The notes below the pieces were generated by a model. It had not been told where the DNA came from and did not search any database. It worked only from the letters and a program-made list of their open reading frames with translations. The position numbers were made by a program, and so were the translations under genes. From DTU024 sp964518875 (lineage in GTDB: Bacteria; Bacillota; Clostridia; Christensenellales; Aristaeellaceae), in assembly GCA_964518875.1 (NCBI GenBank), contig CAZFHI010000014.1:1-48856 (forward strand): a stretch of 48,856 nucleotides of DNA, given 5' to 3'. Of the stretch, positions 22,355-30,892 are shown one piece after another; position 1 is the first letter of the stretch; each line of letters opens with the position of its first letter.

Positions 22355-23295
22355 ACGTACAGCTTGCGCCTCTGGCCGGCATAAGCGACGCGCCCTTTAG
22401 AAGCATTTGCTTTTCTATGGGCGCAAGCCGCTGCACGACAGAGATGATTTCCGCTCAGGGCTATATGACTACTTCTGAAAAGAACATAGCTTATAAGCAG
22501 CTTTTAACAAGGTTTAAAGGCGAAAAGGAACTCTACGCGCAGCTTTTTGGCAAAGACCCGGCGTTTTTTTATGAGGCTGCTAAAAGGCTTGAGGGCTTGG
22601 GCCGTTTCGATGGAATAAGCATAAACATGGGCTGTCCGGCGCAAAAGGTAGTCAGCTCAGGCAGCGGAGCCGCCCTTATGAAGGATTTTAAAGCGGCGGC
22701 TTCAATTGTTGCGTCTGTTAAAAAAGCCGTTTCGCTGCCCGTAAGCGTAAAAATACGCTTAGGATGGGACACTGATGTTTCCGTGCCGTTTGCAAAAATG
22801 CTCGAAAACGAAGGAGCCGATGAAATAGTTGTGCATGGAAGGACAAGAGCCATGCAGTTCAGCGGAAAGGCCGATAGAGACGCGATAGGCAGGGTGGTTA
22901 AAAGCGTATCCTTGCCCGTTATCGCGAACGGGGATATTTTTTCAATAGAAGATTATTGCGACACGCTTAAAATAACGTCGTGCGCTGGCGTTATGATAGG
23001 CAGGGGCGCCTTAGGCAATCCGTTTATATTTAAGGAAATCCTGTCTTATATTTATGATGAGCCTTACACACCGCCCACTATAAAGGAAAAAGCGGAATGC
23101 GCTATGAATCACGCTAACGCGCTCGCAGAATGGAAGGGCGAAAAAAGAGCGGTGCTTGAAATGCGCAAGCATTTTGCCTGGTACATGAAGGGAGAAAGAG
23201 GCGCGTCATTTCTAAGGCGCAGGATAAACACGTTGAACTCATTGAGAGAAGTACAGGACGCTGTGTATTTATTTTTACGGGAAGCGGGTGAATAA
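22306..23295 (+). CDS. dus: tRNA-dihydrouridine synthase
   Basis: FMN-dependent enzyme reducing uridines in tRNA, 329 residues. LAPLAGISDAPFRSIC (FMN site), INMGCPAQKVV with catalytic C110, VKIRLGWD, VHGRTRAMQFSGKADRDAI and IGRGALGNPFIF follow the DusB pattern. The start ATG 22306 follows GAGGGCGGGAG and lies inside the end of the previous gene (49-base overlap). An earlier ATG at 22243 would add 21 residues unlike the family. Confidence 0.93.
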   Translation: MENTQHGSDGNAAAAVNVQLAPLAGISDAPFRSICFSMGASRCTTEMISAQGYMTTSEKNIAYKQLLTRFKGEKELYAQLFGKDPAFFYEAAKRLEGLGRFDGISINMGCPAQKVVSSGSGAALMKDFKAAASIVASVKKAVSLPVSVKIRLGWDTDVSVPFAKMLENEGADEIVVHGRTRAMQFSGKADRDAIGRVVKSVSLPVIANGDIFSIEDYCDTLKITSCAGVMIGRGALGNPFIFKEILSYIYDEPYTPPTIKEKAECAMNHANALAEWKGEKRAVLEMRKHFAWYMKGERGASFLRRRINTLNSLREVQDAVYLFLREAGE

Positions 23296-23306
23296 CAATA
23301 CAGGAA

Positions 23307-23975
23307 ATGCACTCAGGACATCGCGAAAGGCTGCGCGGCCGCTTTGCGCAGGTTAAGCTTGAAGGCTTTTCAGAGCATGAAATATTGGAGCTGCTGTTAA
23401 CGTTCGCCATACCCCGTAAGGATACGAACGAAACGGCGCACGCATTAATCAATCGCTTCGGAAGCCTGCGCAAAGTGCTTGAAGCGGACCTGCAGGAGCT
23501 TAAGCAGACGGAAGGCGTGGGGGACAGCGCAGGAACGCTTATTACGCTTATGCTGCCTCTTATGCGGGCGTACCTTGCAAGCTGCAGGGGCGAACAAAAC
23601 GTTTTAAAAGATACAGGCATGTACAAATCATACGCAAGAAGTCTTTTAATAGGCGAAACCTATGAACACTTTGAAGCGGTGTCTTTGGACGCAAAGAATC
23701 GCGTAATTGCCGGCAAGCGCATAGCTTCCGGGGACGAAGGCCTGGCCGTTATACCTGTAAGAAGGCTTATGAGCTTTTTGCTCAGCTCAAACGCGCGCTC
23801 CGTTCTGCTTGCGCACAACCACCCGCAGGGCGAAGCGCTTCCTTCCAAAGACGATATAGATATGACGAGGGAAATTCAGATTTTATGCGCAAGCCTTGGA
23901 ATAAAATTGGCCGACCACGTCATAATATCAAACACAAAGGCTTACAGCTTCAGGGAAAACAATTTGCTTGAATAA
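23307..23975 (+). CDS. radC: RadC/JAB-domain protein
   Basis: 222 residues. A helix-hairpin-helix-like N-terminus (SEHEILELLLTFAIPRKDTNE, then LKQTEGVGDSAG) precedes an MPN/JAMM metallo-domain with LAHNHPQGEALPSKDD (H170, H172, D183). The short HRERLRGRF beginning is the variant found in Clostridia. The old DNA-repair role is not supported in E. coli, and the true function is unknown. ATG 23307 has only a close AGGA before it. Translation is probably coupled to dus, which ends 12 bp earlier. Confidence 0.9.
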   Translation: MHSGHRERLRGRFAQVKLEGFSEHEILELLLTFAIPRKDTNETAHALINRFGSLRKVLEADLQELKQTEGVGDSAGTLITLMLPLMRAYLASCRGEQNVLKDTGMYKSYARSLLIGETYEHFEAVSLDAKNRVIAGKRIASGDEGLAVIPVRRLMSFLLSSNARSVLLAHNHPQGEALPSKDDIDMTREIQILCASLGIKLADHVIISNTKAYSFRENNLLE

Positions 23976-23987
23976 CAGGAGGAAAAC

Positions 23988-24593
23988 ATGGCAAGACAGA
24001 AACGCAGAAGCGGATTTGTAACCTTTATTAAATTTATTTTTTGGCTTATAATACTTTTTTTGATTGCCTATATAGCGATGTTTGCTTATCAGTTGTTTTT
24101 GGAGCTTACCCTGCCTAAAGCAGAAGGAGAGTCGCAGGCCATTGTTGTTTTAGGCGCGCAGGTAAAAGAGGACGGAAGCTTAAGCGTACAGCTCGAATGG
24201 AGGCTTAAGAAAGCGCTTGAAGCATATAAAGAAAAACCGCGTTACATAGTAGTAACGGGCGGGCAGGGGAAGGACGAGCCCGTGCCCGAAGCGCAGGCCA
24301 TGCACGACTGGCTCGTAGCTCAGGGCGTGCCGTCCGAACATATTTTTCAGGAAAAAAACAGTATGAGCACCAAGGAAAATATCAAAAACACGCTGGCTAT
24401 GCTTCCGCCTGATACTAATATTGCCATAGTAACAAGCGACTACCATCTGCCAAGAGCCATGAGAATCGCTAAGGACTTTGGGGTTGAACATGTAGAAGGC
24501 ATACCAAGCCCAATAAAATCCGAATACTGGTTTAAAAATCATGCCCGTGAGGCGCTTGCCTGGGGAAAGTACTTTCTGGACAGAATTTTTTAA
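23988..24593 (+). CDS. DUF218 (YdcF/SanA-like) membrane protein
   Basis: 201 residues. An N-terminal membrane helix (FIKFIFWLIILFLIAYIAMF, about 13-32) anchors a DUF218 domain with AIVVLGAQVKEDG, VVTGGQGKDEPVPEA, NSMSTKENIKNT and IVTSDYHLPRAMRIA. Proteins of this family (SanA, YdcF) are linked to envelope integrity, but the reaction is not established. AGGAGG lies 6 bases upstream. It is last gene of the pyrH group. Confidence 0.88.
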   Translation: MARQKRRSGFVTFIKFIFWLIILFLIAYIAMFAYQLFLELTLPKAEGESQAIVVLGAQVKEDGSLSVQLEWRLKKALEAYKEKPRYIVVTGGQGKDEPVPEAQAMHDWLVAQGVPSEHIFQEKNSMSTKENIKNTLAMLPPDTNIAIVTSDYHLPRAMRIAKDFGVEHVEGIPSPIKSEYWFKNHAREALAWGKYFLDRIF

Positions 24594-24600
24594 ACCTCTA

Positions 24601-24630
24601 TTGACAGCATTTTGAAAAAAGTGCTATAAA
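24601..24630 (+). promoter_or_regulatory. Promoter of the corA leader ORF and corA
   Basis: Perfect TTGACA (24601-24606), 18-base spacer, TATAAA (24625-24630). Transcription should start near 24637, about 29 bases before the leader ORF. Confidence 0.8.
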
Positions 24631-24665
24631 TTTTAACGTAACGCCATTAAAGGAAGTGAGTTTGT

Positions 24666-24746
24666 ATGGACCCAGAGCCCCGATCGAGTAATTTAAATTT
24701 AAAAAAATATGCCGGTACGGGGCGGTTACGCTCTGTACGGAGATAG
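24666..24746 (+). CDS. Leader peptide ORF upstream of corA (MgtL-like N-terminus)
   Basis: 26 codons from ATG 24666 to TAG 24744-24746, peptide starting MDPEPRSSNL, with a very basic end (GRLRSVRR). AAGGAAGTGAG lies 5 bases upstream. The stop overlaps the corA ribosome site (GAGGAGG, 24746-24752). Alternating acidic residue and proline at positions 2-5 is the feature of enterobacterial MgtL, where it destabilises the ribosome at low Mg2+ and switches on a Mg2+ transporter. The mRNA can pair GCCCCG (24677-24682) with CGGGGC (24718-24723), a stem that a ribosome in the early codons would melt. Function is inferred. Confidence 0.75.
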   Translation: MDPEPRSSNLNLKKYAGTGRLRSVRR

Positions 24747-24759
24747 AGGAGGTTTTCTA

Positions 24760-25707
24760 ATGATAGAATTTTTTATTTCAGACGGCATGCAGCTGTCAAA
24801 GACAGATTTACCATCCAGCGGCGGCTGGATTAACATGGTGGCTCCGGACGAGAGCGAAATACAGAAGATAGCAAACCGCTATAAGCTTGATACTGCTGTT
24901 TTAAGGTACGCTTTGGATATTGACGAGCGTTCCCGTATGGAAACAGAGGACAACTACACCATGATTTTAGTAAACATTCCAGCCCTCGAAGAAGACGACC
25001 ATACAGAGCTGTACACTACTATACCTTTATCAATAATTGTGGTTGACGACGTAATAATCACCATTTGCAGCGAAGAAACGCAGGTCTTGCGCAACTTTAA
25101 AGAAGGCATGTCGCGCTCTTTCCGCTCTCAAATGCGCTCCCGCTTTATATTACAAATACTTTACAGCATGTCCGAGCTGTTTTTAAACTACCTGCACGTT
25201 ATAGATAAAAAGAGCGAAGAGGTAGAGAACAAGCTTCGCAAGTCCACCAAAAACAGGGAGCTTATAGAGATGCTACGCCTTGAAAAAAGCCTGCTGTATT
25301 TTACAACGGCTTTAAAGTCAAACGAGGCGGTCATGAAAAAATTGTTCCGCACTGAGCTTATACGCAAGTACCCGGAGGATTCCGACCTGCTTGAAGACGT
25401 AATAGTGGAAAACGAGCAGGCTATAGAAATGGCGAGCATATATTCAGGCGTATTGAGCGGCCTTATGGACGCCTACGCTTCTGTAATATCCAATAACCTT
25501 AACTTAGTCATGAAAACGCTCGCCGTTGTTACTCTTGTTATGAGCGTGCCTACGGTTATTTTCAGCGCCTACGGCATGAACGTAGCGAATATAGAAGGCA
25601 TGCCATACGCCGCTCATCCTAACGGCTTTTGGATCATAATAGGCATATCCATAATAATAAGCATAATAGTGGCGATTTTATACGGAAAAACGAGCTTGTT
25701 TAAGTAA
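24760..25707 (+). CDS. corA: CorA-family magnesium channel
   Basis: Homopentameric Mg2+ (possibly Co2+) channel, 315 residues. A large cytoplasmic alpha/beta plus helical domain comes first. Two C-terminal membrane helices follow (about 249-268 and 290-308). The selectivity signature YGMNV lies at the end of the first (GMN at 272-274). ATG 24760 follows GAGGAGG by 7 bases; in-frame codons upstream overlap the leader ORF in another frame. It is a one-gene unit with its own promoter, leader ORF and terminator. It is the second magnesium uptake system in this window. Confidence 0.95.
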   Translation: MIEFFISDGMQLSKTDLPSSGGWINMVAPDESEIQKIANRYKLDTAVLRYALDIDERSRMETEDNYTMILVNIPALEEDDHTELYTTIPLSIIVVDDVIITICSEETQVLRNFKEGMSRSFRSQMRSRFILQILYSMSELFLNYLHVIDKKSEEVENKLRKSTKNRELIEMLRLEKSLLYFTTALKSNEAVMKKLFRTELIRKYPEDSDLLEDVIVENEQAIEMASIYSGVLSGLMDAYASVISNNLNLVMKTLAVVTLVMSVPTVIFSAYGMNVANIEGMPYAAHPNGFWIIIGISIIISIIVAILYGKTSLFK

Positions 25708-25734
25708 AGAAAGCGTAATAAGCATATATTAAAA

Positions 25735-25762
25735 AGCAATCGCAGTGTGACGATTGTTTTTT
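25735..25762 (+). terminator. Intrinsic terminator of corA
   Basis: Stem GCAATCG/CGATTGT with an 8-base loop, followed by six T residues. Confidence 0.85.
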
Positions 25763-25823
25763 ATTGCCTCTAATACTTAATAAAATCAGCTTAACCTGAA
25801 ACGAATCCATACGCTGTTTTGAA

Positions 25824-25855
25824 TTTGAACAACTATAAATTTGAATAACTATAAA
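25824..25855. repeat. Two-copy 16-bp tandem repeat
   Basis: TTTGAACAACTATAAA is followed directly by TTTGAATAACTATAAA (one mismatch). It lies in the AT-rich gap between corA and the asparaginase gene, which holds nothing else I can name. Confidence 0.7.
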
Positions 25856-25995
25856 GACATGTTTTGCTTACAGGGCGCATATAAAACAAAGTTTATATAA
25901 ATATTTAATTTAATATAAACAATAATAAAAAAACACAAATTTGCATAATATACGCGCTTTTTGCGCCAAGCTGGAAGAAATAGATTTGCGGCATT

Positions 25996-26988
25996 TTAAT
26001 CTATCATCTCGTGGCAGAGGGAGCGGCTTATAAGGCCGAGCCTGTTTTCTTTGTCCGCCAATATCCACATAAGCTTTGTAACGGCGGCTTCCGTGGTCAT
26101 GTCGTGCGCGCCGTACACGTTTTTGCTGCTTAAAATGCCGTGCCCGACCTCGTACACGGAGAAGTCGGACTTTTCATACATGCACTGCGTAGTAACAAGG
26201 GTTATAATGCCGCCCGAAGATAATTCCTGAAGGCTTTTAACCAGGTTGCGCCTTATATAGTGCAGGCCGCCAAGGCCGAATGCTTCCATAACAAGACCCT
26301 TGTAATCGGCTTTTTTTATGTGGCGGAATATTTCGGTATCCGTTCCAGGCATGAGCTTTAAAAGGAAGACCCTGCTGTCTATTTTAAGCATGTCCTGCTT
26401 GCTGAAAGGCGGCGGCGCAGGCGGATTGAATTTTTCAAGGTGCAGGCCTTCAGCGTCAAAATATCCGACAGGCGGCGCGTTTATAGAATCAAATGCGTCG
26501 AAAGAAAGCGTACGCATTTTCACTGCGCGCGTGCCGAATATAACCTTGTTGTGAAAGGATATGTACACGCTTGGCTCAGCGCATGCGGCTACCGAAAAGG
26601 CCTGCTCAAGGTTGAGCGGCGCGTCTGAATACGGAAAATTAAGCGGGAGTTGCGAGCCTGTAATTACTACGGGCTTTTTTATGCCGTTAAGCATAAAGCT
26701 TAGAGCAGAAGCTGTGTACGCCATGGTGTCTGTGCCGTGGGTTATAACTACGCCGTCGGAATTTTCAAGCGCCGCAAGCGCTTCACGTGCCAATATGCCC
26801 CATTCTTCCGGCTGTATGTTGCTTGAATCAAGCGAAAATACGTCCTTTGGAACTATATCGTAGTTTTGACTAAGCTGCGGCAGTATCTGCAATATTTCGC
26901 TTGCGCGAAGGGCGGGCTCCAGCCCGTTTGCAGAACGCATGCTGGCTATTGTTCCGCCCGTTGCAAGCAGGGCGATGCGAGGTTTCAT
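25996..26988 (-). CDS. ansA: L-asparaginase, AnsA type
   Basis: Hydrolyses asparagine to aspartate and ammonia. 330 residues from ATG 26988 (CGGAGG upstream), no signal peptide, so the cytoplasmic type. Catalytic motifs: LATGGTIAS (nucleophile T13) and VITHGTDTMAYTA with its Thr-Asp-Lys partners, and KPVVITGSQLP. It is last gene of the eight-gene operon, 28 bp after manA. Confidence 0.93.
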   Translation of the reverse strand: MKPRIALLATGGTIASMRSANGLEPALRASEILQILPQLSQNYDIVPKDVFSLDSSNIQPEEWGILAREALAALENSDGVVITHGTDTMAYTASALSFMLNGIKKPVVITGSQLPLNFPYSDAPLNLEQAFSVAACAEPSVYISFHNKVIFGTRAVKMRTLSFDAFDSINAPPVGYFDAEGLHLEKFNPPAPPPFSKQDMLKIDSRVFLLKLMPGTDTEIFRHIKKADYKGLVMEAFGLGGLHYIRRNLVKSLQELSSGGIITLVTTQCMYEKSDFSVYEVGHGILSSKNVYGAHDMTTEAAVTKLMWILADKENRLGLISRSLCHEMID

Positions 26989-27016
26989 AATACGCCTCCG
27001 TGCTAATAGTAAGCCT

Positions 27017-27982
27017 TTAATTGCCGCCCGGCATGGACAGCAGGGCAAGCGGGCAGCTTAATTTAATGTCAAAACCGCTGGCGGGAAGGAAAACGGTGTC
27101 GCCTGCGTTTAAATGCATTGAACCGTCTTTCCATGCTATAACGCCCGGCTTTATTAAAGTAAGCATTTTAAAGCGCTCAGGAGTGTTTTTTATTATCGCG
27201 TTTTCGCATTCCGTATAGCGGTTTGTAACGAAGTACGGCGTGCTGAATATTTCTTCAAGCCTGCCGTTTTTAATTTCTAATGGCTTAGGCTTTACAGCGC
27301 TGCCGCTGAAAGAAAGATCGCTTACGTTTAACGCGTCTTCTATGTGCAGCGCGCGCCTGTTGCCTGAGCTGTCAACCCTGTCCCAATCGTAAAAGCGGTA
27401 TGTTATGTCGCTGCTCTGCTGTATTTCGTACAGCGTAATGCCTTCGCCTATGGCATGCACAGTGCCTGAAGGGATATAAAAGGCGTCGCCTGATTTAACC
27501 GGCACGAAACGCAAAAGATCAGGTATCTTTTTTGTGTCGTTTAAAAATGCGTTTTTAAGATCTTCTTTTGTTACGCCTTTTTTTATGCCGTAAACTATTT
27601 TGGCGTCCTTTTTGGCGTTTAATATAATCCACGCTTCAGTTTTACCAAGTTTTTTTTCTTTCGCAAACGCATAGTCGTCGTCAGGATGCACTTGAACGCT
27701 CAGCTTGTCCCCGGCGGATATTATTTTAAGCAAAAGCGGAAAAGGCATAGATAAATCAGCGCCTAATAAATCCTTACCGTAAATATCTATAAGCTTTGAA
27801 AGAGAATTGCCGTTACAGTCCGCGCTGTTTAAACCTTCAAGGCAGCTTACTTCAAGGCTTTCGCCTGTTCTCTTGTCTGGTATGCTCCGGTTAAAAAGCG
27901 TGCGCAGGCTGTCCCCGCCCCACGGGGTCATGCTGCCGTAACGGTATGCCGGCAGCATTTTAATGGGCGCCAGCGTAGTCAT
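27017..27982 (-). CDS. manA: Mannose-6-phosphate isomerase, class I
   Basis: Zinc enzyme interconverting mannose-6-P and fructose-6-P, 321 residues, the short Gram-positive form. Metal ligands are visible in VQVHPDDDYA (Q97, H99), TEAW (E116) and IPSGTVHAIG (H176). The start overlaps the stop of the DUF1667 gene (ATGA). AAAGGA lies 7 bases upstream. Confidence 0.94.
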   Translation of the reverse strand: MTTLAPIKMLPAYRYGSMTPWGGDSLRTLFNRSIPDKRTGESLEVSCLEGLNSADCNGNSLSKLIDIYGKDLLGADLSMPFPLLLKIISAGDKLSVQVHPDDDYAFAKEKKLGKTEAWIILNAKKDAKIVYGIKKGVTKEDLKNAFLNDTKKIPDLLRFVPVKSGDAFYIPSGTVHAIGEGITLYEIQQSSDITYRFYDWDRVDSSGNRRALHIEDALNVSDLSFSGSAVKPKPLEIKNGRLEEIFSTPYFVTNRYTECENAIIKNTPERFKMLTLIKPGVIAWKDGSMHLNAGDTVFLPASGFDIKLSCPLALLSMPGGN

Positions 27983-28335
27983 ACTATGTCCTTTGTCGCG
28001 ACTATGTCGGCGTCTGTGCCGGCAACGTTTTTAATAAGCACGTCGCCTAAAAGTATAGGAACGGAGAACTTGGCGTGGTTTATTGCATTCATACATTCTT
28101 TGATTTTGCCTTTTGGTATAGGGCGCGACGTCTTTACGCTCACAGGCATGGGACTGCCCTTTACGGGCGCCACCGCCGTTACCATGCGCACGGGGGACAC
28201 GCATTCCTGACGCGCGTAAATTTCTCCCCGCTTGCAGGTGTTGCCTTCTACCTTTGTAACAACGCCGTTTTCAAGCGTTACGGTAATGCGGCAACCCATA
28301 GGGCAGGATATACAGGTTAGCTCTTTTTGCTGCAT
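27979..28335 (-). CDS. DUF1667 cysteine-rich protein
   Basis: 118 residues. Conserved cysteines are arranged as CISCPMGC (C8, C11, C15), then C34 and C45, suggesting a metal or Fe-S site. The family usually accompanies an FAD-dependent glycerol-3-phosphate dehydrogenase and an NAD(FAD) oxidoreductase (a GlpABC-like set). Neither partner is in this window; the neighbours are a dipeptidase and manA. GGAGG lies upstream of ATG 28335. The role is unknown. Confidence 0.88.
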   Translation of the reverse strand: MQQKELTCISCPMGCRITVTLENGVVTKVEGNTCKRGEIYARQECVSPVRMVTAVAPVKGSPMPVSVKTSRPIPKGKIKECMNAINHAKFSVPILLGDVLIKNVAGTDADIVATKDIV

Positions 28336-29709
28336 TTATTTTTCCTCCGCTGCTAATTTTATTATGGAATATGCAAATATCTTCATGGAATCAAAAAGCT
28401 TGTCTAAGTCCACATGTTCATCGGCCTGGTGGGCAACGTCAGGATCGCCAGGGAAAGACGCTCCGAAAGCGACGCCTTCTTCAAGCATCTTCGCGTAAGT
28501 GCCGCCGCCTGTTGCGACGGCCTTTTTTTCAAGCCCAGTTACTTCATTGTAGGCTTCAAGAAGCTTCTGTATCAGCTCGCTGCTTTCCGGAACAAAATGC
28601 GGCGCGGTGTCCATCGTTTTTATAATCTCAAAACCCGGCAGGTGAAGCTTTATAATTTTTAATGCGCAGTCCCTGTCGGCAAGCAAGGGGCAGCGTATAT
28701 CTAGCGTCGCGTAAACGTGATCCGCGTCGACGCGTATAACGCCCAAATTGCATGTGAGTTTGCCGCTTAAGCTGTCTTCCATCGCTATGCCAAGCCCGCG
28801 CCCCGAATAATCCATGCCGATTGTTTCTGCAAGCGTTTTAACAGGACCTTGTACGCCAAGCTCCTTAAGCAGAATAAGCATAGCGCCTATCGCGTTTTTG
28901 GCGTTTTGCGGGTACGCGGCGTGGCCCGCTGCGCCTGTTACGGTAATGCGCATATTATCGTTTTCTTTCTGGGCTTCGGCGCTGAAACCGTATTTTTGGC
29001 TTATTTCTTTTATCTCAGGCAGTATTTCCTCGCCCGCAGCTACGACTGCGGACGAAATTCCAGGCACTACGTTTGACCTGTCGCCTGTTGACCAGCTTAT
29101 AATTTGCAGCCCGTTTTTAGAAGGACGCGCGTTTATTTGAACGCCAAGCATGCCTTTTTCTATGTTTATTACAGGATAGCTTGCATCGGGGCTGAAGCCC
29201 GAGCGCGGGAGGGACAGCTTTGTTTTGTAATACTTCAAGCCTTCCATGCCGCTTTCTTCATCGCAGCCGAATATTATGCGCACCTTGCGCTTAAGCGGAA
29301 TACCCGCCTGCTTTACGGCGTACATGGCGTAGAGCGCCGCAACGGCGGGCCCCTTGTCGTCGCTTGTACCGCGTCCGTATATTACGTTATCTATAATTTC
29401 TCCTTTAAAGGGTTCTTTTGTCCAGCCGTCGCCAACAGGCACTACGTCTAAGTGAACGAGTATTACGAGCGCGTCCTCATCGCTGCCTTCGCCCATTTCT
29501 GCGTGGCCGGCGAACCCGTCCGCATTGAACGTGTCAAAGCCTAAGCGCTCGCATAGATCAAGCGCCTTGTCAAGCATTTTTCTTATGTCCTTCCCAAACG
29601 GAGCGTTTTCTTCCTTTTCGCTTTTTACGCTTGGCGTGCGTACCCAGTCCTGGAGGGAAGAAACCATCTGCGGCCTTAAATCTTCTAATATTTCATTTAA
29701 CTTATCCAT
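28336..29709 (-). CDS. PepV-like (Sapep) M20 dipeptidase
   Basis: 457-residue metallopeptidase of the M20 family. Metal and catalytic motifs: VHLDVVPVG (H86, D88), GRGTSDDKGP (D117-D118), CDEESGMEG (E151/E152) and the C-terminal HQADEHVDLD. The dimerisation lid with TGAAGHAAYP is present. Sapep/PepV enzymes cleave dipeptides with an unblocked N-terminus and need Mn2+ or Zn2+. GGAG lies 7 bases upstream of the ATG. Confidence 0.93.
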   Translation of the reverse strand: MDKLNEILEDLRPQMVSSLQDWVRTPSVKSEKEENAPFGKDIRKMLDKALDLCERLGFDTFNADGFAGHAEMGEGSDEDALVILVHLDVVPVGDGWTKEPFKGEIIDNVIYGRGTSDDKGPAVAALYAMYAVKQAGIPLKRKVRIIFGCDEESGMEGLKYYKTKLSLPRSGFSPDASYPVINIEKGMLGVQINARPSKNGLQIISWSTGDRSNVVPGISSAVVAAGEEILPEIKEISQKYGFSAEAQKENDNMRITVTGAAGHAAYPQNAKNAIGAMLILLKELGVQGPVKTLAETIGMDYSGRGLGIAMEDSLSGKLTCNLGVIRVDADHVYATLDIRCPLLADRDCALKIIKLHLPGFEIIKTMDTAPHFVPESSELIQKLLEAYNEVTGLEKKAVATGGGTYAKMLEEGVAFGASFPGDPDVAHQADEHVDLDKLFDSMKIFAYSIIKLAAEEK

Positions 29710-29713
29710 ATCG

Positions 29714-30892
29714 TTACTCCTTGTTAAGCAATGCTTTCTTTAAACGTTTAAGCCCCTTTATAAGGCTTTTTTCAGGGCAGGCGTAGTTAATCCTTATGAA
29801 GCCCTTGCCTGTTTCAGCGCCGAATATAGTGCCGCTGTTTACGGCGACCCCGTTTTCGTAGCAGCGCTTAGTTAAGGCTTCGTTGTCTGTTTCGTAGGCG
29901 CTTACATCGAGCCAAGCCAGATATGTCGCTTCCATGGGGGTAAGCTTCGCCATGGGAAGCTCTTCTTTCACGAACTTTTTAAGCGCTTTTTGGTTGGACT
30001 GCAGATACTTGAGCATTCCATAAAGCCATTCGTCCCCTTCGGCATAGGCGGCCTTGTTTGCCTCCATTGCGAATATGTTGCCTGCTTCTATGCCGCATTC
30101 AAATTTATAGTTTTCTATTTTGCTTAATGTATCTTTGTCGCGGCATATCATCCATGCCTGCTTTAAGCCGGCAATGTTAAACGTTTTGCTGTTTGACGTC
30201 ATGGAAACGGTGTTTGGAGCCGCTTCTTCTATGGACATTATGCTTACAAACTCATTCGGCGGGAAAACAAAATCGCAGTGGATTTCGTCTGATGCAAGAT
30301 GCACATTGTATTTTTTGCACAGACTGGCTATTTTTGTAAGCTCGTCTTTAGACCAAGGCCTTGATACAGGATTGTGTGGGTTGCAGAGCAAGAACATCTT
30401 GATGTCCTGGCTAAGCGCTTCTTCAAGTCTTACAAAATCCAAAACGTAGCGGTTTTTTTCATCGCGCTCCATGGGAAGCTCAAGAACGGTTCTGCCGCTT
30501 GCTTCTATTGCGGAATAGAACGGCCCGTATATAGGCGTTAAAATTAAAACCTTGTCCTTAGGCTGAGTAAACACATTCACGCATATGCGGAGGCCTGACA
30601 CCACGGAAGGAATCATTGATATGTTTTCCTTTTTTATGCTTACGTTGTGATGCCGCTTAAAAAAGTCTATGAACCCTGAAAAGCATTCGTCGCTTACCAT
30701 GGTATAGCCGTAAACCGGATGTTTTGCCCTTTGTACAAGCGCTTCTTTAATCGCAGGTGCGCAGCGGAAGTCCATATCCGCTACCCAGAGCGGCACGCCG
30801 CCTTCCGGCATAACGTCGCGGTTGCACCACTTGGTGCTGTTTGTCTTGGTGCGGTCAATAGGTTCGTCAAAAAAATCTTTGTTAAATTTCAT
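29714..30892 (-). CDS. MalY/PatB-type PLP aminotransferase or C-S lyase
   Basis: 392-residue fold-type I PLP enzyme. WVADMDFRCAPAI, NPHNPVSRPW, SDEIHCDFVF and the PLP lysine in SNSKTFNIAGL (K236) are typical of the MalY/PatB group, which splits cystathionine or cysteine S-conjugates. The exact substrate is open. AAGGAGG lies 6 bases upstream. The start overlaps the end of the upstream methyltransferase gene by 11 bases. Confidence 0.9.
   Translation of the reverse strand: MKFNKDFFDEPIDRTKTNSTKWCNRDVMPEGGVPLWVADMDFRCAPAIKEALVQRAKHPVYGYTMVSDECFSGFIDFFKRHHNVSIKKENISMIPSVVSGLRICVNVFTQPKDKVLILTPIYGPFYSAIEASGRTVLELPMERDEKNRYVLDFVRLEEALSQDIKMFLLCNPHNPVSRPWSKDELTKIASLCKKYNVHLASDEIHCDFVFPPNEFVSIMSIEEAAPNTVSMTSNSKTFNIAGLKQAWMICRDKDTLSKIENYKFECGIEAGNIFAMEANKAAYAEGDEWLYGMLKYLQSNQKALKKFVKEELPMAKLTPMEATYLAWLDVSAYETDNEALTKRCYENGVAVNSGTIFGAETGKGFIRINYACPEKSLIKGLKRLKKALLNKE

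Noticed and set aside
24709..24759. Longer CorA starting at 24709
   Set aside because: This would overlap the leader ORF in another frame and ignore the strong GAGGAGG site placed 7 bases before ATG 24760.
25824..25855. 16-bp tandem repeat as an iteron or regulatory array
   Set aside because: There are only two copies, in AT-rich sequence far from any start codon. It is probably a chance duplication.
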